Positions 1-7,081 of a stretch of DNA of 11,163 bases are shown here, one piece after another. Location of the stretch: the NCBI GenBank assembly GCA_007128085.1, contig SKYC01000173.1, positions 1 to 11,163 of the forward strand. The letters run 5' to 3'. Numbering within the stretch: the first letter of the stretch is position 1; every line of letters begins with the position of its first letter. Made by a program: the position numbers and the translations under genes. This DNA comes from Saprospiraceae bacterium. Lineage in GTDB: Bacteria; Bacteroidota; Bacteroidia; Chitinophagales; Saprospiraceae. Under the pieces are notes generated by a model, which saw nothing but the letters and a program-made list of their open reading frames with translations, was not told where the DNA came from and ran no database searches.

Positions 1-11
1 ATCGGACATTT

Positions 12-44
12 CAAAAATATTATCCTATATTTGACATGTTCAAA
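12..44 (-). promoter_or_regulatory. Candidate Bacteroidota promoter pointing left off the window
   Basis: Read on the minus strand, TTTG (44-41) is followed after 21 bases by TATTTTTG (19-12), matching the TTTG / TAnnTTTG pattern of Bacteroidota sigma-ABfr promoters. The spacing is slightly long but acceptable. If real, the transcript would begin near position 5 and serve a gene starting left of the window. AT-rich sequence makes chance matches common. Confidence 0.35.
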
Positions 45-319
45 GGCTTTACTTTGCAGCCAATCGGACTAGCAATGGTTTTTGGGAGTAAACTAATAGA
101 AGTCCAAAAGATCAAAACATATCAGCTCCTAATGCATCAGCATTCCCTACACCGGAGAGTGGAGTGAATGGAACACCAACCCCTTAAAGCAAAAAGCTAT
201 AGATTTTTATGGAATGCGGGGGATGGTGGAGGAGGAGACCCATCGATCCAATCTTAGTGAAGAATAGATTTTCCTGATAAGAAAGGCATTAAATTTTGCA
301 GTTATTCTCCCTATGTAAA

Positions 320-350
320 ATCATTTACCTCGCATTCCTGAGTAAATGAT
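320..350 (-). terminator. Probable intrinsic terminator of the minus-strand unit
   Basis: ATCATTTAC (320-328) and GTAAATGAT (342-350) are perfect 9-bp inverted arms around a 13-base spacer. Read on the minus strand, the second arm runs into TTTTAC, giving a short U tract after the hairpin. It lies about 135 bases beyond the M28 stop codon, a reasonable place for the end of the DUF2723-rpiB-M28 transcript. The stem is AT-rich and the U tract short, so termination may be weak. An alternative pairing shifts to a bulged stem using CTC/GAG inside the spacer. Confidence 0.5.
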
Positions 351-365
351 AAAACTTCCCGAATC

Positions 366-394
366 CCGGTGGCTGAGGCTCTCGAAGCCTCCGG
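366..394. repeat. REP-like palindromic intergenic element
   Basis: The 29 bases form a near-perfect palindrome: CCGG (366-369), a T, GGCT (371-374), an 11-base centre, AGCC (386-389), a T, CCGG (391-394). The arms pair over 8 bp around one T-T mismatch. A competing inner hairpin pairs GAGGCT (375-380) with AGCCTC (386-391). The CTCTCGAAGCC core and flanking GGCT/CCGG resemble, from memory, an abundant dispersed palindrome built on CTTCGACAAGCTCAG-like sequence seen between genes in many Bacteroidota and other bacteria. There is no other copy in this window, so its repeated nature is inferred. Confidence 0.5.
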
Positions 395-486
395 TCTTTC
401 GCAGATAACAATGAGAAAGAGTCAAATTCCACAGTAAATTATTTTTTGTCATGTACTCAGATCGCACTCACCAAGTATCTGGCCCC

Positions 487-2118
487 TTACTCCTCCAACA
501 AATCGGCTTGGATGGCTTCCTCTCGGTTGGCCAGTTCCCAGGCGAGATGAAAAATGTGCCGCGTTACAGCGGTCATGCTTTCAAAATTCATCTTATCAGG
601 TGTGTCTGTCGCCAAATGGTAATCGTCGTGCATGCCGTTGAAATAGAAGATAGCGGGTATGCCGTTTCTGGCAAAGTTGTAGTGATCGGATCGAAAGTAG
701 TACCTGTTCGGATCCTCGGGATCATTGTAGGTGAAGTCCAGATGAATATTGGAGTAGTTTTCATTGACCTTCAACAGAATTTCATGAAATTCTGTACTGA
801 GGCGATCTGAACCAATGGGGTAAATATAATTTTCAATTCCCAGTTCTTCGTGTTTTTCATCCATGCGGCCCAGCATATCGATATTGATATTTGCAATGGT
901 GTTTTCCAGTGGAAAAACGGGGTTTTCTACGTAGTATCGCGACCCGAGCAATCCCCTTTCTTCACCGGTGAGCAGGAGCAACAATACCGAACGGGCGGGA
1001 CCGTCTCCTGCCTTCTTGGCCGCCTGGAAGGCGCGACCCATTTCCATTACAGCAGAAGTGCCGGAGGCGTTGTCGTTGGCTCCGTGAAAAATTTCATCTC
1101 CACTATAGCCCAGGTGGTCGTAGTGAGCTGACAAGACAATCAGTTCGTGCTTTCTCTCCGGGTCAATTCCCTCAATATAACCGAGGATGTTGTCGTCCTC
1201 CAGACTGTGAATGTTTTTAATTAAGTTGAAGTGCAGGTCGGTAGATAACTTAGTGCCCGCCAATTGGCTTACTTTTTCCGCACTTTCGGCTATGGCTTCG
1301 GAAAACATCTCTGCCTTACCTTCCGGCAGTAGTTTTTCAAAAGTTTGAGTCGAAAGGTAAATCAGTCCCGGCATTCCTTCTTCCGGTTCGACCGGATCGG
1401 TTTCTATGATGGGGCGGAAGAGTTGCCTCCTGTTTTGATTGACCACGGTGCGCAATTCCGGTTCCACCAAAAGGACTGTTGAAAAGCCCCTTTCGGCTGC
1501 GGTTTTGAGTTTGAGATCGAGGGATTGGCTCCATTCAGAGGGCGCAGATGTTCCCGATACCCAATATTGGCCATTTTCATCTTTGGGTTCTCCCGACCAC
1601 ATGAGTGCTGTGCTGCCGCTGAAATCCCCTTTTGGCATATCGCTGTAATTGTCGGCATCGATGCCATAACCTACGAATACGACTTCGTCAAGTTGGAGGT
1701 CTTCGAGATTGTAATTCATGGCCGGAAGAGCGAGGTAGTCCCAAAAATGCCTAATAACTTCACCGCTAACCGCCAATTCATTGTCGCTCCACCTCAGCCA
1801 TGAAAAACTGATTGTCTGTCTGTAGGTTGTATCACCAATGGGGGGTATTCCCAGGAGTTTCAAATGGTTTTCGATGTAATTCCCGGCCATTTTTCCGCCC
1901 GGTTGACCGGTATCTCTGCCCTGCATGCTGTCTGCTGAAAAAGCGTACACATGGTGTTTGAGCCATTCCAGTTCTATTTGGTTGCCGTAATGGACGTGTG
2001 CCGGATCGCCCAATCTTTCCGGGAATTGGTTGGTATCCTGGCCCTGCGCTCCTTGAAAAAAAAGAATATAGGGCAGGAGGAAAAGGAAAAATTTTAATAC
2101 GTTCATTGGGCGGTGCAT
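487..2118 (-). CDS. Secreted M28-family zinc peptidase with PA-like insertion
   Basis: Metalloaminopeptidase-like protein of 543 residues, expected to remove N-terminal residues from peptides outside the cytoplasm. Residues 1-27 form a signal peptide: a basic start, the hydrophobic run FFLFLLPYILFF, and a likely cut near GAQG-QD. Residues about 140-300 look like a protease-associated (PA) insertion (VGYGIDADNYSD from 149). The M28 catalytic core follows, with all five expected metal ligands visible: H332 in SAHYDHLG, D349 in GANDNASG, E386/E387 in LTGEERG, D414 in NIDMLGR, and H479 in RSDHYNF. The C-terminal ATDTPDKMNF and AWELANRE are common endings in Bacteroidota M28 proteins. Its start lies 14 bases after the rpiB stop, so the two are probably cotranscribed. 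A second ATG four codons in (2106) would also give a good signal peptide. The natural substrate cannot be told from sequence. Confidence 0.93.
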   Translation of the reverse strand: MHRPMNVLKFFLFLLPYILFFQGAQGQDTNQFPERLGDPAHVHYGNQIELEWLKHHVYAFSADSMQGRDTGQPGGKMAGNYIENHLKLLGIPPIGDTTYRQTISFSWLRWSDNELAVSGEVIRHFWDYLALPAMNYNLEDLQLDEVVFVGYGIDADNYSDMPKGDFSGSTALMWSGEPKDENGQYWVSGTSAPSEWSQSLDLKLKTAAERGFSTVLLVEPELRTVVNQNRRQLFRPIIETDPVEPEEGMPGLIYLSTQTFEKLLPEGKAEMFSEAIAESAEKVSQLAGTKLSTDLHFNLIKNIHSLEDDNILGYIEGIDPERKHELIVLSAHYDHLGYSGDEIFHGANDNASGTSAVMEMGRAFQAAKKAGDGPARSVLLLLLTGEERGLLGSRYYVENPVFPLENTIANINIDMLGRMDEKHEELGIENYIYPIGSDRLSTEFHEILLKVNENYSNIHLDFTYNDPEDPNRYYFRSDHYNFARNGIPAIFYFNGMHDDYHLATDTPDKMNFESMTAVTRHIFHLAWELANREEAIQADLLEE

Positions 2119-2132
2119 TTAACAGATTAATT

Positions 2133-2561
2133 TCAGGGATTGATTTTTTCTACGCGACGCGCATGTCGCCCCCCTTCAAAGGGTGTATTGAGAAAAATAT
2201 CGGTCATTTCCAGAGCCAGTTTCAGCGGAACGAATCGCGCGGGTATGGCGAGAACATTGGCGTTGTTGTGCTGGCGTGCCAGTTTGGCCAAATCTGTATT
2301 CCAACAAAGAGCTGCCCGGATGCCTTTGAATTTATTGGCCGTCATTGCGACTCCATTGCCACTGCCGCAAATAACGATTCCAAAATCGGCTTTTTTCTCC
2401 AGCACATCTCTTGTGACGGGTTTTACAAAATCCGGATAATCTACAGAGTCATCTGATTTTGGACCGTGATCCGTGATTTCAATTCCACTAGATTTGAGAT
2501 GGACGATCAATTCCTCTTTATATTCAAATCCGGCGTGATCGCCTCCTAAAGCTATATGCAT
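2133..2561 (-). CDS. rpiB: Ribose-5-phosphate isomerase B
   Basis: Interconverts ribose 5-phosphate and ribulose 5-phosphate in the non-oxidative pentose phosphate pathway, in the cytoplasm. The 142-residue length is normal for the RpiB/LacAB family. The N-terminal GGDHAG supplies D8 and H9. C65 in ICGSGNG is the catalytic cysteine position, H98 in RQHNNANVLAIPARF is the conserved ring-opening histidine, and R132 and R136 in GGRHARRVEKI are phosphate-binding arginines. The residue numbers match those of the E. coli enzyme as I recall it. The ATG at 2561 places the GGDHAG strand at the very N-terminus, as expected. It lies 93 bases after the DUF2723 gene and 14 bases before the M28 gene, on the same strand. 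Allose-6-phosphate activity is known in some family members and cannot be excluded. Confidence 0.96.
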   Translation of the reverse strand: MHIALGGDHAGFEYKEELIVHLKSSGIEITDHGPKSDDSVDYPDFVKPVTRDVLEKKADFGIVICGSGNGVAMTANKFKGIRAALCWNTDLAKLARQHNNANVLAIPARFVPLKLALEMTDIFLNTPFEGGRHARRVEKINP

Positions 2562-2595
2562 CTGTTTGATTATTTTTCATTAAAACTACTTACGC

Positions 2596-2635
2596 GAAAT
2601 TTAAAGTAAAACTTTTGTATTCGGCAGTAAATTTC
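2596..2635. repeat. Inverted repeat in the DUF2723-rpiB spacer
   Basis: GAAATTTA (2596-2603) and TAAATTTC (2628-2635) are perfect 8-bp inverted arms. Inside the spacer, AAAGT and ACTTT flank three A residues and could form a smaller hairpin. It lies between the DUF2723 stop and the rpiB start, where it could attenuate or protect the transcript. No strong U tract follows it on the minus strand, so I do not call it a terminator. The TAAATTTC at 2603-2596 on the minus strand is one base from a TAnnTTTG box. Confidence 0.35.
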
Positions 2636-2654
2636 ACAGTCCCGGGCTATTTTT

Positions 2655-5600
2655 TTAAATAAAATCTTCCAACATGGCCCTGATTTCGCTTTCAAATTCA
2701 GGATCGTCTAAATCTTCGAGCATCATAAAAATCTGCTGGATACCCGAACGGTAGTAGTTGACATCCCTTCCAAAGCCCGTTTGCAGATCATTGCGGTCGA
2801 GGGAGTTGAAAAAGACCATATACTCTTCAGTGACCTCTGCCAAGGTTTGAAGGTGAGCCTTGGCTTCATCCTGATATCCTCCGGAAGACAACATCTGTAT
2901 AAAGGGAATGACCCCGGGATTGTAGGTGAAATTCATATTGGGGAATGCATTGAGAAAAGTGCGGCCAATTTCTGCGGCCTTATCGGTTTGCCCGGCGTCC
3001 ATTAACTCCATTCCGGTGCGCATCATGGTCATTCGATGTGCCTGCACAGCTGCCAGATACGATCGGTCCACGAATACATCCGCATTGTCAAAATTGCCCC
3101 ATCTGAATTTTTGGGTAAAAACCTCATAACTGCGGTCAAGGTTTACCCTTCCCGATCCGTAAATGGCCAGGGATCGATCGGATTGTGACCGTATGGGTAC
3201 AATCCTCAGTCCCAGGCCTTCCAATTGCAGGTAATCATTCATCCCCAGTAATTTGTCAGGCTGTGAGGTGACAGAAAAATAAATGGGTCGGTCGTAAAAA
3301 TTGGAACCGATCAAATCCAGTACAGCCAGCTCGTCTTTGGTAATGAATTGTCGGTCGCTCAGGTCGATTTCAATTCTGTCCACCATCCTATGTGACTCTT
3401 CTCTGCTTATCATTCCCGCTTCTATAGCCCTTTCCCGGTCAATGGGGATGTGCAGTTGGCGGGAGGGGAGGTAACTCTCCAGTTCCCGGGTGGAAGTTTG
3501 CAGTGGATTGTCGTCTCCGATAAATTGCAGGGCATCCGTGAGAGACATCTCTCTTTCTCTGCCACCGGGGGGATTGTAGAGGATTTGATTTCGTTTACTT
3601 CCGCGGTAAGCCTCCTCAGTGATGGTAAATTTTATCGGAGGAGAGTCGTTTACTTTTCGACGCATTTGGTTGATGTACCAATCGACCGCTATCAAACTGA
3701 GATTCACCACCCTCACATCGGTTCGAATACCCTCCACTTCTTGTGCATACCAAAGCGGATAGGTATCGTTGTCTCCGTAGGTAAAAATAATGGCGTTGGG
3801 TTCACAGCTCTCCAGGAAATTATTGGCGTAGTCTCTGGCTGCAGTTATATTGCTGCGGTCGTGTTCGCCGTAGTTTTGGGTGAGCATAAGGAGGGGGGCG
3901 ATCAGGACCAGTGCGGACGCACCTATGGCTAACAGGTGGTCTTTGCCCTTTATTTTTTCTTTAAAATACTGGTATAAACCGAGGACCCCCATCCCCATCC
4001 ACATGCAGTATGTGAGCACCGATCCGGCAAGTACATAGTCTCGTTCCCGGGGCTCCATAGGGGGTTGATTGGAGTAAATAATGATTCCAATACCCGTGGT
4101 GAGAAACAGTACCATCAAGGCACCGAAATCCTTTTTTCTTCGCGAATAATGAAACAACAAACCCACCAACCCGAATAAAAAGGGCAACATAAAATAGGTA
4201 TTTCTGGCTTTGTTGTTCCGTTTATCAGTGGGCAGATGACTCATATTGTGCAACCTCATTTCATCTAGCGGTTTTATCCCGCTAATCCAGTTTCCATCGG
4301 CGGGATTCGAAGCCCTGAATCCCTGCTCACCGTTTTGTCGCCCACTGAAATTCCACATAAAATACCTCCAGTACATCCAGTTTATCTGGTATCTCCAGAA
4401 AAACTTGAGATTGTCAGCCATGTTCGGCGTACCGGATTCTTTTCCTATCCAATGGCGGTATTCTGCGAACCTCCGTTGTTCAGTATGTCCCATTCTGGGA
4501 AAAAGCATTTTATCCCTGTCGTGATACTCAAGTGATATTCTCTGTTCTACCACTTCGTAGCGGTCATCCACTCGTCCGTATCGATCTTCAAAAACGTAAT
4601 CGGAGGGTCTCGCTTCAAAATGAGGCCCGTGAAACAAGGGTCGCTCACCGTATTGTTCCCGGTTGAGGTAAGACAGCATTCTGACGGGATCGCTCGGCTC
4701 ATTCATGTTTACCGGAGGCCCGGCCATAGATCGTATAACCACCACTCCAAAAATACTGAAGGAAATGACCATCAGGGTGGCACCCATGGTCAGGTAGTGT
4801 ACCAGTTTACTCGAATTTTTTTCTGCCCATCTGAATCCGTAATACAGTAAACCTGCGATAAGGAGTATGGTGGGAATCAATCCCGTGTTAAACGGAAGAC
4901 CCAAATAGTTGACCATGAAAAAGTCAAACATAAACCAGAGGTTGGGAATGCCGGTGATGATGAGAGCCTGTACGAGTATAATCATGGCACCTCCAATGGC
5001 CATGGCAATAATGCCGCCCTTCCAATTGTGTTTTTCGTATTTTTTGAAATAATAAAGCAGAGCCAGGGCCGGAAAAGTCAGCAAACTGAGTAGGTGGACA
5101 CCGATAGACAAGCCCGCTGAGAATATGGCCAGAAACATCCAGCGATCGGTATCGGGTCGATCCGGAAGTTCGTACCATTTGACCATCGCCCATATCGTCA
5201 GCCCGGTAAAAAAGGTGGACATGGCATACACCTCGCCCTCCACTGCCGAAAACCATATAGAGGTGGCAAAGGCCGTGCCGAGTCCGGCCACAATTCCGGT
5301 AAATGCCAGAGCGATCAGATCTGCTCCAACGGGTTCCTCAGAGCGTCCGACAAGTGCCAAACGACCAAAAATGATGGTGACCCAACATACAAACATGGCG
5401 GCCAGAGCCGTTGACAAGCCCGACATGAGATTGACTGCAAAAGCGATGTTGGCGGGGTCGGAGCTGAAAATCTCAGCCAGAAGCGTAAATATTCTGCCGG
5501 TTACCAAAAACAGGGGAGCTCCGGGCGGGTGAACGACCTGCAACTTGTAGGCGGCGAGGATAAACTCACCACAGTCCCAAAGGCTGGTGGTTCTCTCTGC

Positions 5601-5678
5601 TGTAAGGAAGAAAATGAAAAATGTAAAGGCCAGCACAAACCAACCCGAGTATTTCTTTACATTGGTGTAATTCAGCAT
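2655..5678 (-). CDS. DUF2723 multi-pass membrane protein (GT-C-like, probable protein O-glycosyltransferase)
   Basis: A 1007-residue inner-membrane protein of the DUF2723 family, which annotation pipelines label protein O-mannosyltransferase-like or glycosyltransferase family 117. The signature is WDCGEFILAAYKLQVVHPPGAP (residues 34-55), split as WDCGEF and HPPGAP; D35 and E38 sit in the first extracytoplasmic loop, where GT-C enzymes place a catalytic acid. I count about eight hydrophobic segments between residues 12 and 316, a soluble loop of about 170 residues, four more segments between 493 and 600, and a soluble C-terminal part of about 400 residues. The C-terminal part contains FTYGDNDTYPLWYAQ (632-646) and ends in helical, TPR-like sequence (MDAGQTDKAAEIGRTFLNAFPN region). 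Such proteins are thought to glycosylate exported proteins, but donor and acceptor are not readable here. A TAnnTTTG box lies 43 bases upstream of the ATG at 5678. It is the first gene of the minus-strand unit. Confidence 0.93.
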   Translation of the reverse strand: MLNYTNVKKYSGWFVLAFTFFIFFLTAERTTSLWDCGEFILAAYKLQVVHPPGAPLFLVTGRIFTLLAEIFSSDPANIAFAVNLMSGLSTALAAMFVCWVTIIFGRLALVGRSEEPVGADLIALAFTGIVAGLGTAFATSIWFSAVEGEVYAMSTFFTGLTIWAMVKWYELPDRPDTDRWMFLAIFSAGLSIGVHLLSLLTFPALALLYYFKKYEKHNWKGGIIAMAIGGAMIILVQALIITGIPNLWFMFDFFMVNYLGLPFNTGLIPTILLIAGLLYYGFRWAEKNSSKLVHYLTMGATLMVISFSIFGVVVIRSMAGPPVNMNEPSDPVRMLSYLNREQYGERPLFHGPHFEARPSDYVFEDRYGRVDDRYEVVEQRISLEYHDRDKMLFPRMGHTEQRRFAEYRHWIGKESGTPNMADNLKFFWRYQINWMYWRYFMWNFSGRQNGEQGFRASNPADGNWISGIKPLDEMRLHNMSHLPTDKRNNKARNTYFMLPFLFGLVGLLFHYSRRKKDFGALMVLFLTTGIGIIIYSNQPPMEPRERDYVLAGSVLTYCMWMGMGVLGLYQYFKEKIKGKDHLLAIGASALVLIAPLLMLTQNYGEHDRSNITAARDYANNFLESCEPNAIIFTYGDNDTYPLWYAQEVEGIRTDVRVVNLSLIAVDWYINQMRRKVNDSPPIKFTITEEAYRGSKRNQILYNPPGGREREMSLTDALQFIGDDNPLQTSTRELESYLPSRQLHIPIDRERAIEAGMISREESHRMVDRIEIDLSDRQFITKDELAVLDLIGSNFYDRPIYFSVTSQPDKLLGMNDYLQLEGLGLRIVPIRSQSDRSLAIYGSGRVNLDRSYEVFTQKFRWGNFDNADVFVDRSYLAAVQAHRMTMMRTGMELMDAGQTDKAAEIGRTFLNAFPNMNFTYNPGVIPFIQMLSSGGYQDEAKAHLQTLAEVTEEYMVFFNSLDRNDLQTGFGRDVNYYRSGIQQIFMMLEDLDDPEFESEIRAMLEDFI

Positions 5679-5721
5679 GAAAATTCTATTTAATGATTTC
5701 CGGCAATTGTTTTACAAACTC

Positions 5722-5729
5722 CAAAATTA
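5722..5729 (-). promoter_or_regulatory. -7 box for the DUF2723 gene
   Basis: On the minus strand 5729-5722 reads TAATTTTG, a full match to TAnnTTTG. Transcription would start near 5715, leaving a leader of about 37 bases before the ATG at 5678. No TTTG is found at the usual distance upstream, so a -33 box is missing or degenerate. Confidence 0.5.
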
Positions 5730-5752
5730 TAATTATTCGCGCAATTAATCCC

Positions 5753-5768
5753 ATAATTGGTCAATTAT
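5753..5768. promoter_or_regulatory. 16-bp dyad, possible operator
   Basis: ATAATTG (5753-5759), GT, CAATTAT (5762-5768) is a perfect 7-bp-arm palindrome with a two-base centre. It is centred about 45 bases upstream of the predicted DUF2723 transcription start, a position used by activators. The surroundings are AT-rich with other AATTA-type half sites, so chance is a real alternative. Confidence 0.3.
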
Positions 5769-5939
5769 TCCACCGATATACAAGATTCTCTTCTCCTACT
5801 GATTTTGTTTTGGATAAACATTCACCACAGGTATCCCATTTGAGACCAAGTCCGTTAGACTGATCCGTAAACTCCACGTCTGTGACTTTTTTGCACTTGA
5901 AAAAACGCGCGTACCGGTTTCTGAAGTATGAAAAACCGA

Positions 5940-5969
5940 TTGTCAAGTCCGCATTTATTTGTAACTTTG
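5940..5969 (+). promoter_or_regulatory. Promoter of the DUF4834-like gene
   Basis: TTG (5940-5942) and TAACTTTG (5962-5969) are separated by 19 bases, matching the Bacteroidota -33/-7 promoter pattern. Transcription would begin near 5976, about 13 bases before the ATG at 5989. This is the best promoter in the window. Confidence 0.65.
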
Positions 5970-5988
5970 CGGGATAAATCCCATACCT

Positions 5989-6144
5989 ATGCAGTGGTTA
6001 CTTCTTCTGTTGGTTTTGTTCATTGTATTCAGATACGATAAGATCGTGTCATTTCTTCAGGGAGTTCAGAAAAAAGAACCGCCCGCCGTCGATAAGAATA
6101 AGGACGACAAAGGGGAGTATATCGATTACGAAGAAATTGAGTGA
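5989..6144 (+). CDS. DUF4834-like membrane-anchored microprotein, 51 residues
   Basis: A short open frame from ATG 5989 to TGA 6144. Residues 2-14 (QWLLLLLVLFIVF) form one membrane anchor, followed by a basic and then strongly acidic tail: KKEPPAVDKNKDDKG and the ending GEYIDYEEIE (residues 42-51). That ending closely matches the C-terminal motif GEYVDYEEI that I recall for the DUF4834 family of Bacteroidota, whose members are usually longer (roughly 80-110 residues), so this would be a compact version. The function of the family is unknown. The conserved tail probably faces the cytoplasm, because the positive residues follow the anchor. A strong promoter just upstream supports expression. 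It stands alone, with about 200 bases before the next gene. Confidence 0.75.
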   Translation: MQWLLLLLVLFIVFRYDKIVSFLQGVQKKEPPAVDKNKDDKGEYIDYEEIE

Positions 6145-6313
6145 TTGTTTTATTCCAAAAATATTTCCCCTGACAGTTGTATTTTTTCAAGTGCTAAAAT
6201 TTTCCTGTGCCCATGGATGCAGACACAAATAGCATAGAGACCTCTGTGTTTAAGGAGGGATTGACAGATGGTTACAGATTGATTTGAGAGGGAAGAATTT
6301 ATTTTAATCGTGG

Positions 6314-6332
6314 ACTGCAGTTGCAGTTTTTT
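6314..6332 (+). terminator. Small hairpin with T run before the RluA-family gene
   Basis: ACTGC (6314-6318) and GCAGT (6323-6327) pair around a four-base loop and run into six T residues (6327-6332). It could end transcription coming from the DUF4834-like gene 170 bases upstream. The stem is only 5 bp, and it lies just 14 bases before the next start codon, so attenuation or chance are alternatives. Confidence 0.35.
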
Positions 6333-6346
6333 AAAAGATACAAAAA

Positions 6347-7054
6347 ATGAAGGAACGAATACTGTACGAATCCGAAGATCTCATCGCTGTAGATAAGCTC
6401 GGCGGAGAACCTGTGGTAAAAGACCTTTCAGGAGATATTCCCCTTTCGGAAAAAATTGCGGAATACGAAGGTTCTCCCGTTTTTCCGCTTCACCGGATCG
6501 ACCGGCCGGTATCGGGGGTTGTACTCTTTGCCAAAAACAGAGAAGCGGCCGCGTATTACAGCAAGGTGTTTAAGAATCGGGAAACCGGAAAAATTTATCT
6601 CGCAGCTACCGAAAACTGCCCCTCCCGGAAAAAAGGTGAATTGAATGGATGGATAAAGGTCTCTCCAAAGAGAAACAAGGCCTATTATTCAGAGGAAAAA
6701 GGAGGCAAAGCCAAAAATGCGGAGACGCGATATGCAGTCATTGACGAGATCGACCGTTACTTTCTCATAGCTCTCCAGCCGGAAACCGGAAGGCACCATC
6801 AGTTGCGGGCTCAACTCAGTTTTCTGGGGTGTCCCGTAAAGGGCGATGTCAAGTACGGTGCGCGCAGGAAAAACAAAGACCGCGCTATTCATCTGCACGC
6901 CTGGAGTCTTTCCATCGGGGAGAAAGGAAGCCGTGAAATTTTAAAAATTAACGCTCCACTGCCCGATGATCCGGTGTGGAATGCGTTTGATTCGGAACTT
7001 TTGAAGAAACCCGGTGAAGCGCAACAGTTGCTTTTTTCTGGAGAGGAGGAGTAA
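6347..7054 (+). CDS. RluA-family RNA pseudouridine synthase without S4 domain
   Basis: Isomerises uridine to pseudouridine in rRNA or tRNA. The 235-residue protein begins directly with the catalytic domain and has no N-terminal S4 RNA-binding domain, as in RluA, RluF-short and TruC-like members. Motif I is HRIDRPVSGVVLFAK (49-63), with D52 the catalytic aspartate. RETGKIYLA (78-86) is motif II (family pattern K-x-Y-x-A). ETGRHHQLRAQL (146-157) is the conserved RTGRxHQIR segment, and KYGA (169-172) and IHLHA (181-185) complete the fold. The target base cannot be read from sequence, so no symbol is given. The final 20 residues (GEAQQLLFSGEEE) are an extra tail. The ATG at 6347 lies in an A-rich context (tacaaaaaATG). 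The thiL start follows 27 bases after its stop, suggesting cotranscription. Confidence 0.92.
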   Translation: MKERILYESEDLIAVDKLGGEPVVKDLSGDIPLSEKIAEYEGSPVFPLHRIDRPVSGVVLFAKNREAAAYYSKVFKNRETGKIYLAATENCPSRKKGELNGWIKVSPKRNKAYYSEEKGGKAKNAETRYAVIDEIDRYFLIALQPETGRHHQLRAQLSFLGCPVKGDVKYGARRKNKDRAIHLHAWSLSIGEKGSREILKINAPLPDDPVWNAFDSELLKKPGEAQQLLFSGEEE

Positions 7055-7081
7055 TTACAGCAAAGTATAAAACAGAAAAAC

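Larger units (their letters stand above)
1..486. other. Gene-free left flank, 486 bases
   Basis: No frame on either strand gives a convincing protein here. The longest open stretches are a 31-codon run ending at 187 and a roughly 40-codon run ending near 267; both lack a good start and I recognise neither with confidence. The stretch does hold three structured elements listed separately: a candidate minus-strand promoter at 12-44, an inverted repeat at 320-350, and a REP-like palindrome at 366-394. A plus-strand TATATTTG at 26-33 also fits the Bacteroidota -7 box, but nothing convincing follows it and no -33 box precedes it at the right distance. The region therefore looks like the space between two minus-strand transcription units, possibly with decayed coding debris. 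Confidence 0.6.
5679..5988. other. Divergent intergenic region, 310 bases
   Basis: This spacer separates the minus-strand DUF2723 gene from the plus-strand DUF4834-like gene. It holds a -7 box for each side (5722-5729 minus, 5940-5969 plus) and an AT-rich dyad at 5753-5768. A minus-strand open frame from a TTG at 5946 to 5761 could encode 61 residues with a CGEC motif, but it has no ATG, no promoter box upstream, and overlaps the plus-strand promoter, so I do not annotate it as a gene. I found no tRNA-like cloverleaf. Confidence 0.6.

Noticed and set aside
98..187. Open run ending ISAPNASAF...VNGTPTP, faintly like the PNA-rich start of Bacteroidota Rhs/YD-repeat proteins
   Set aside because: Only about 30 codons, preceded by a stop, with no start codon and no continuation in other frames. 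The resemblance is too short to call a pseudogene.
168..267. Two short overlapping frames in the left flank (29 and about 40 codons)
   Set aside because: Neither has both a good start and a recognisable domain, and neither has a promoter at a sensible distance.
374..392. T-arm-like hairpin on the minus strand (GAGGC, loop TTCGAGA, GCCTC)
   Set aside because: No matching acceptor strand, anticodon arm or D arm lies upstream. The palindromic repeat explains the structure better.
451..810. 119-codon plus-strand open frame
   Set aside because: It lies inside the M28 gene on the opposite strand; the M28 frame has signal peptide, metal ligands and full family structure.
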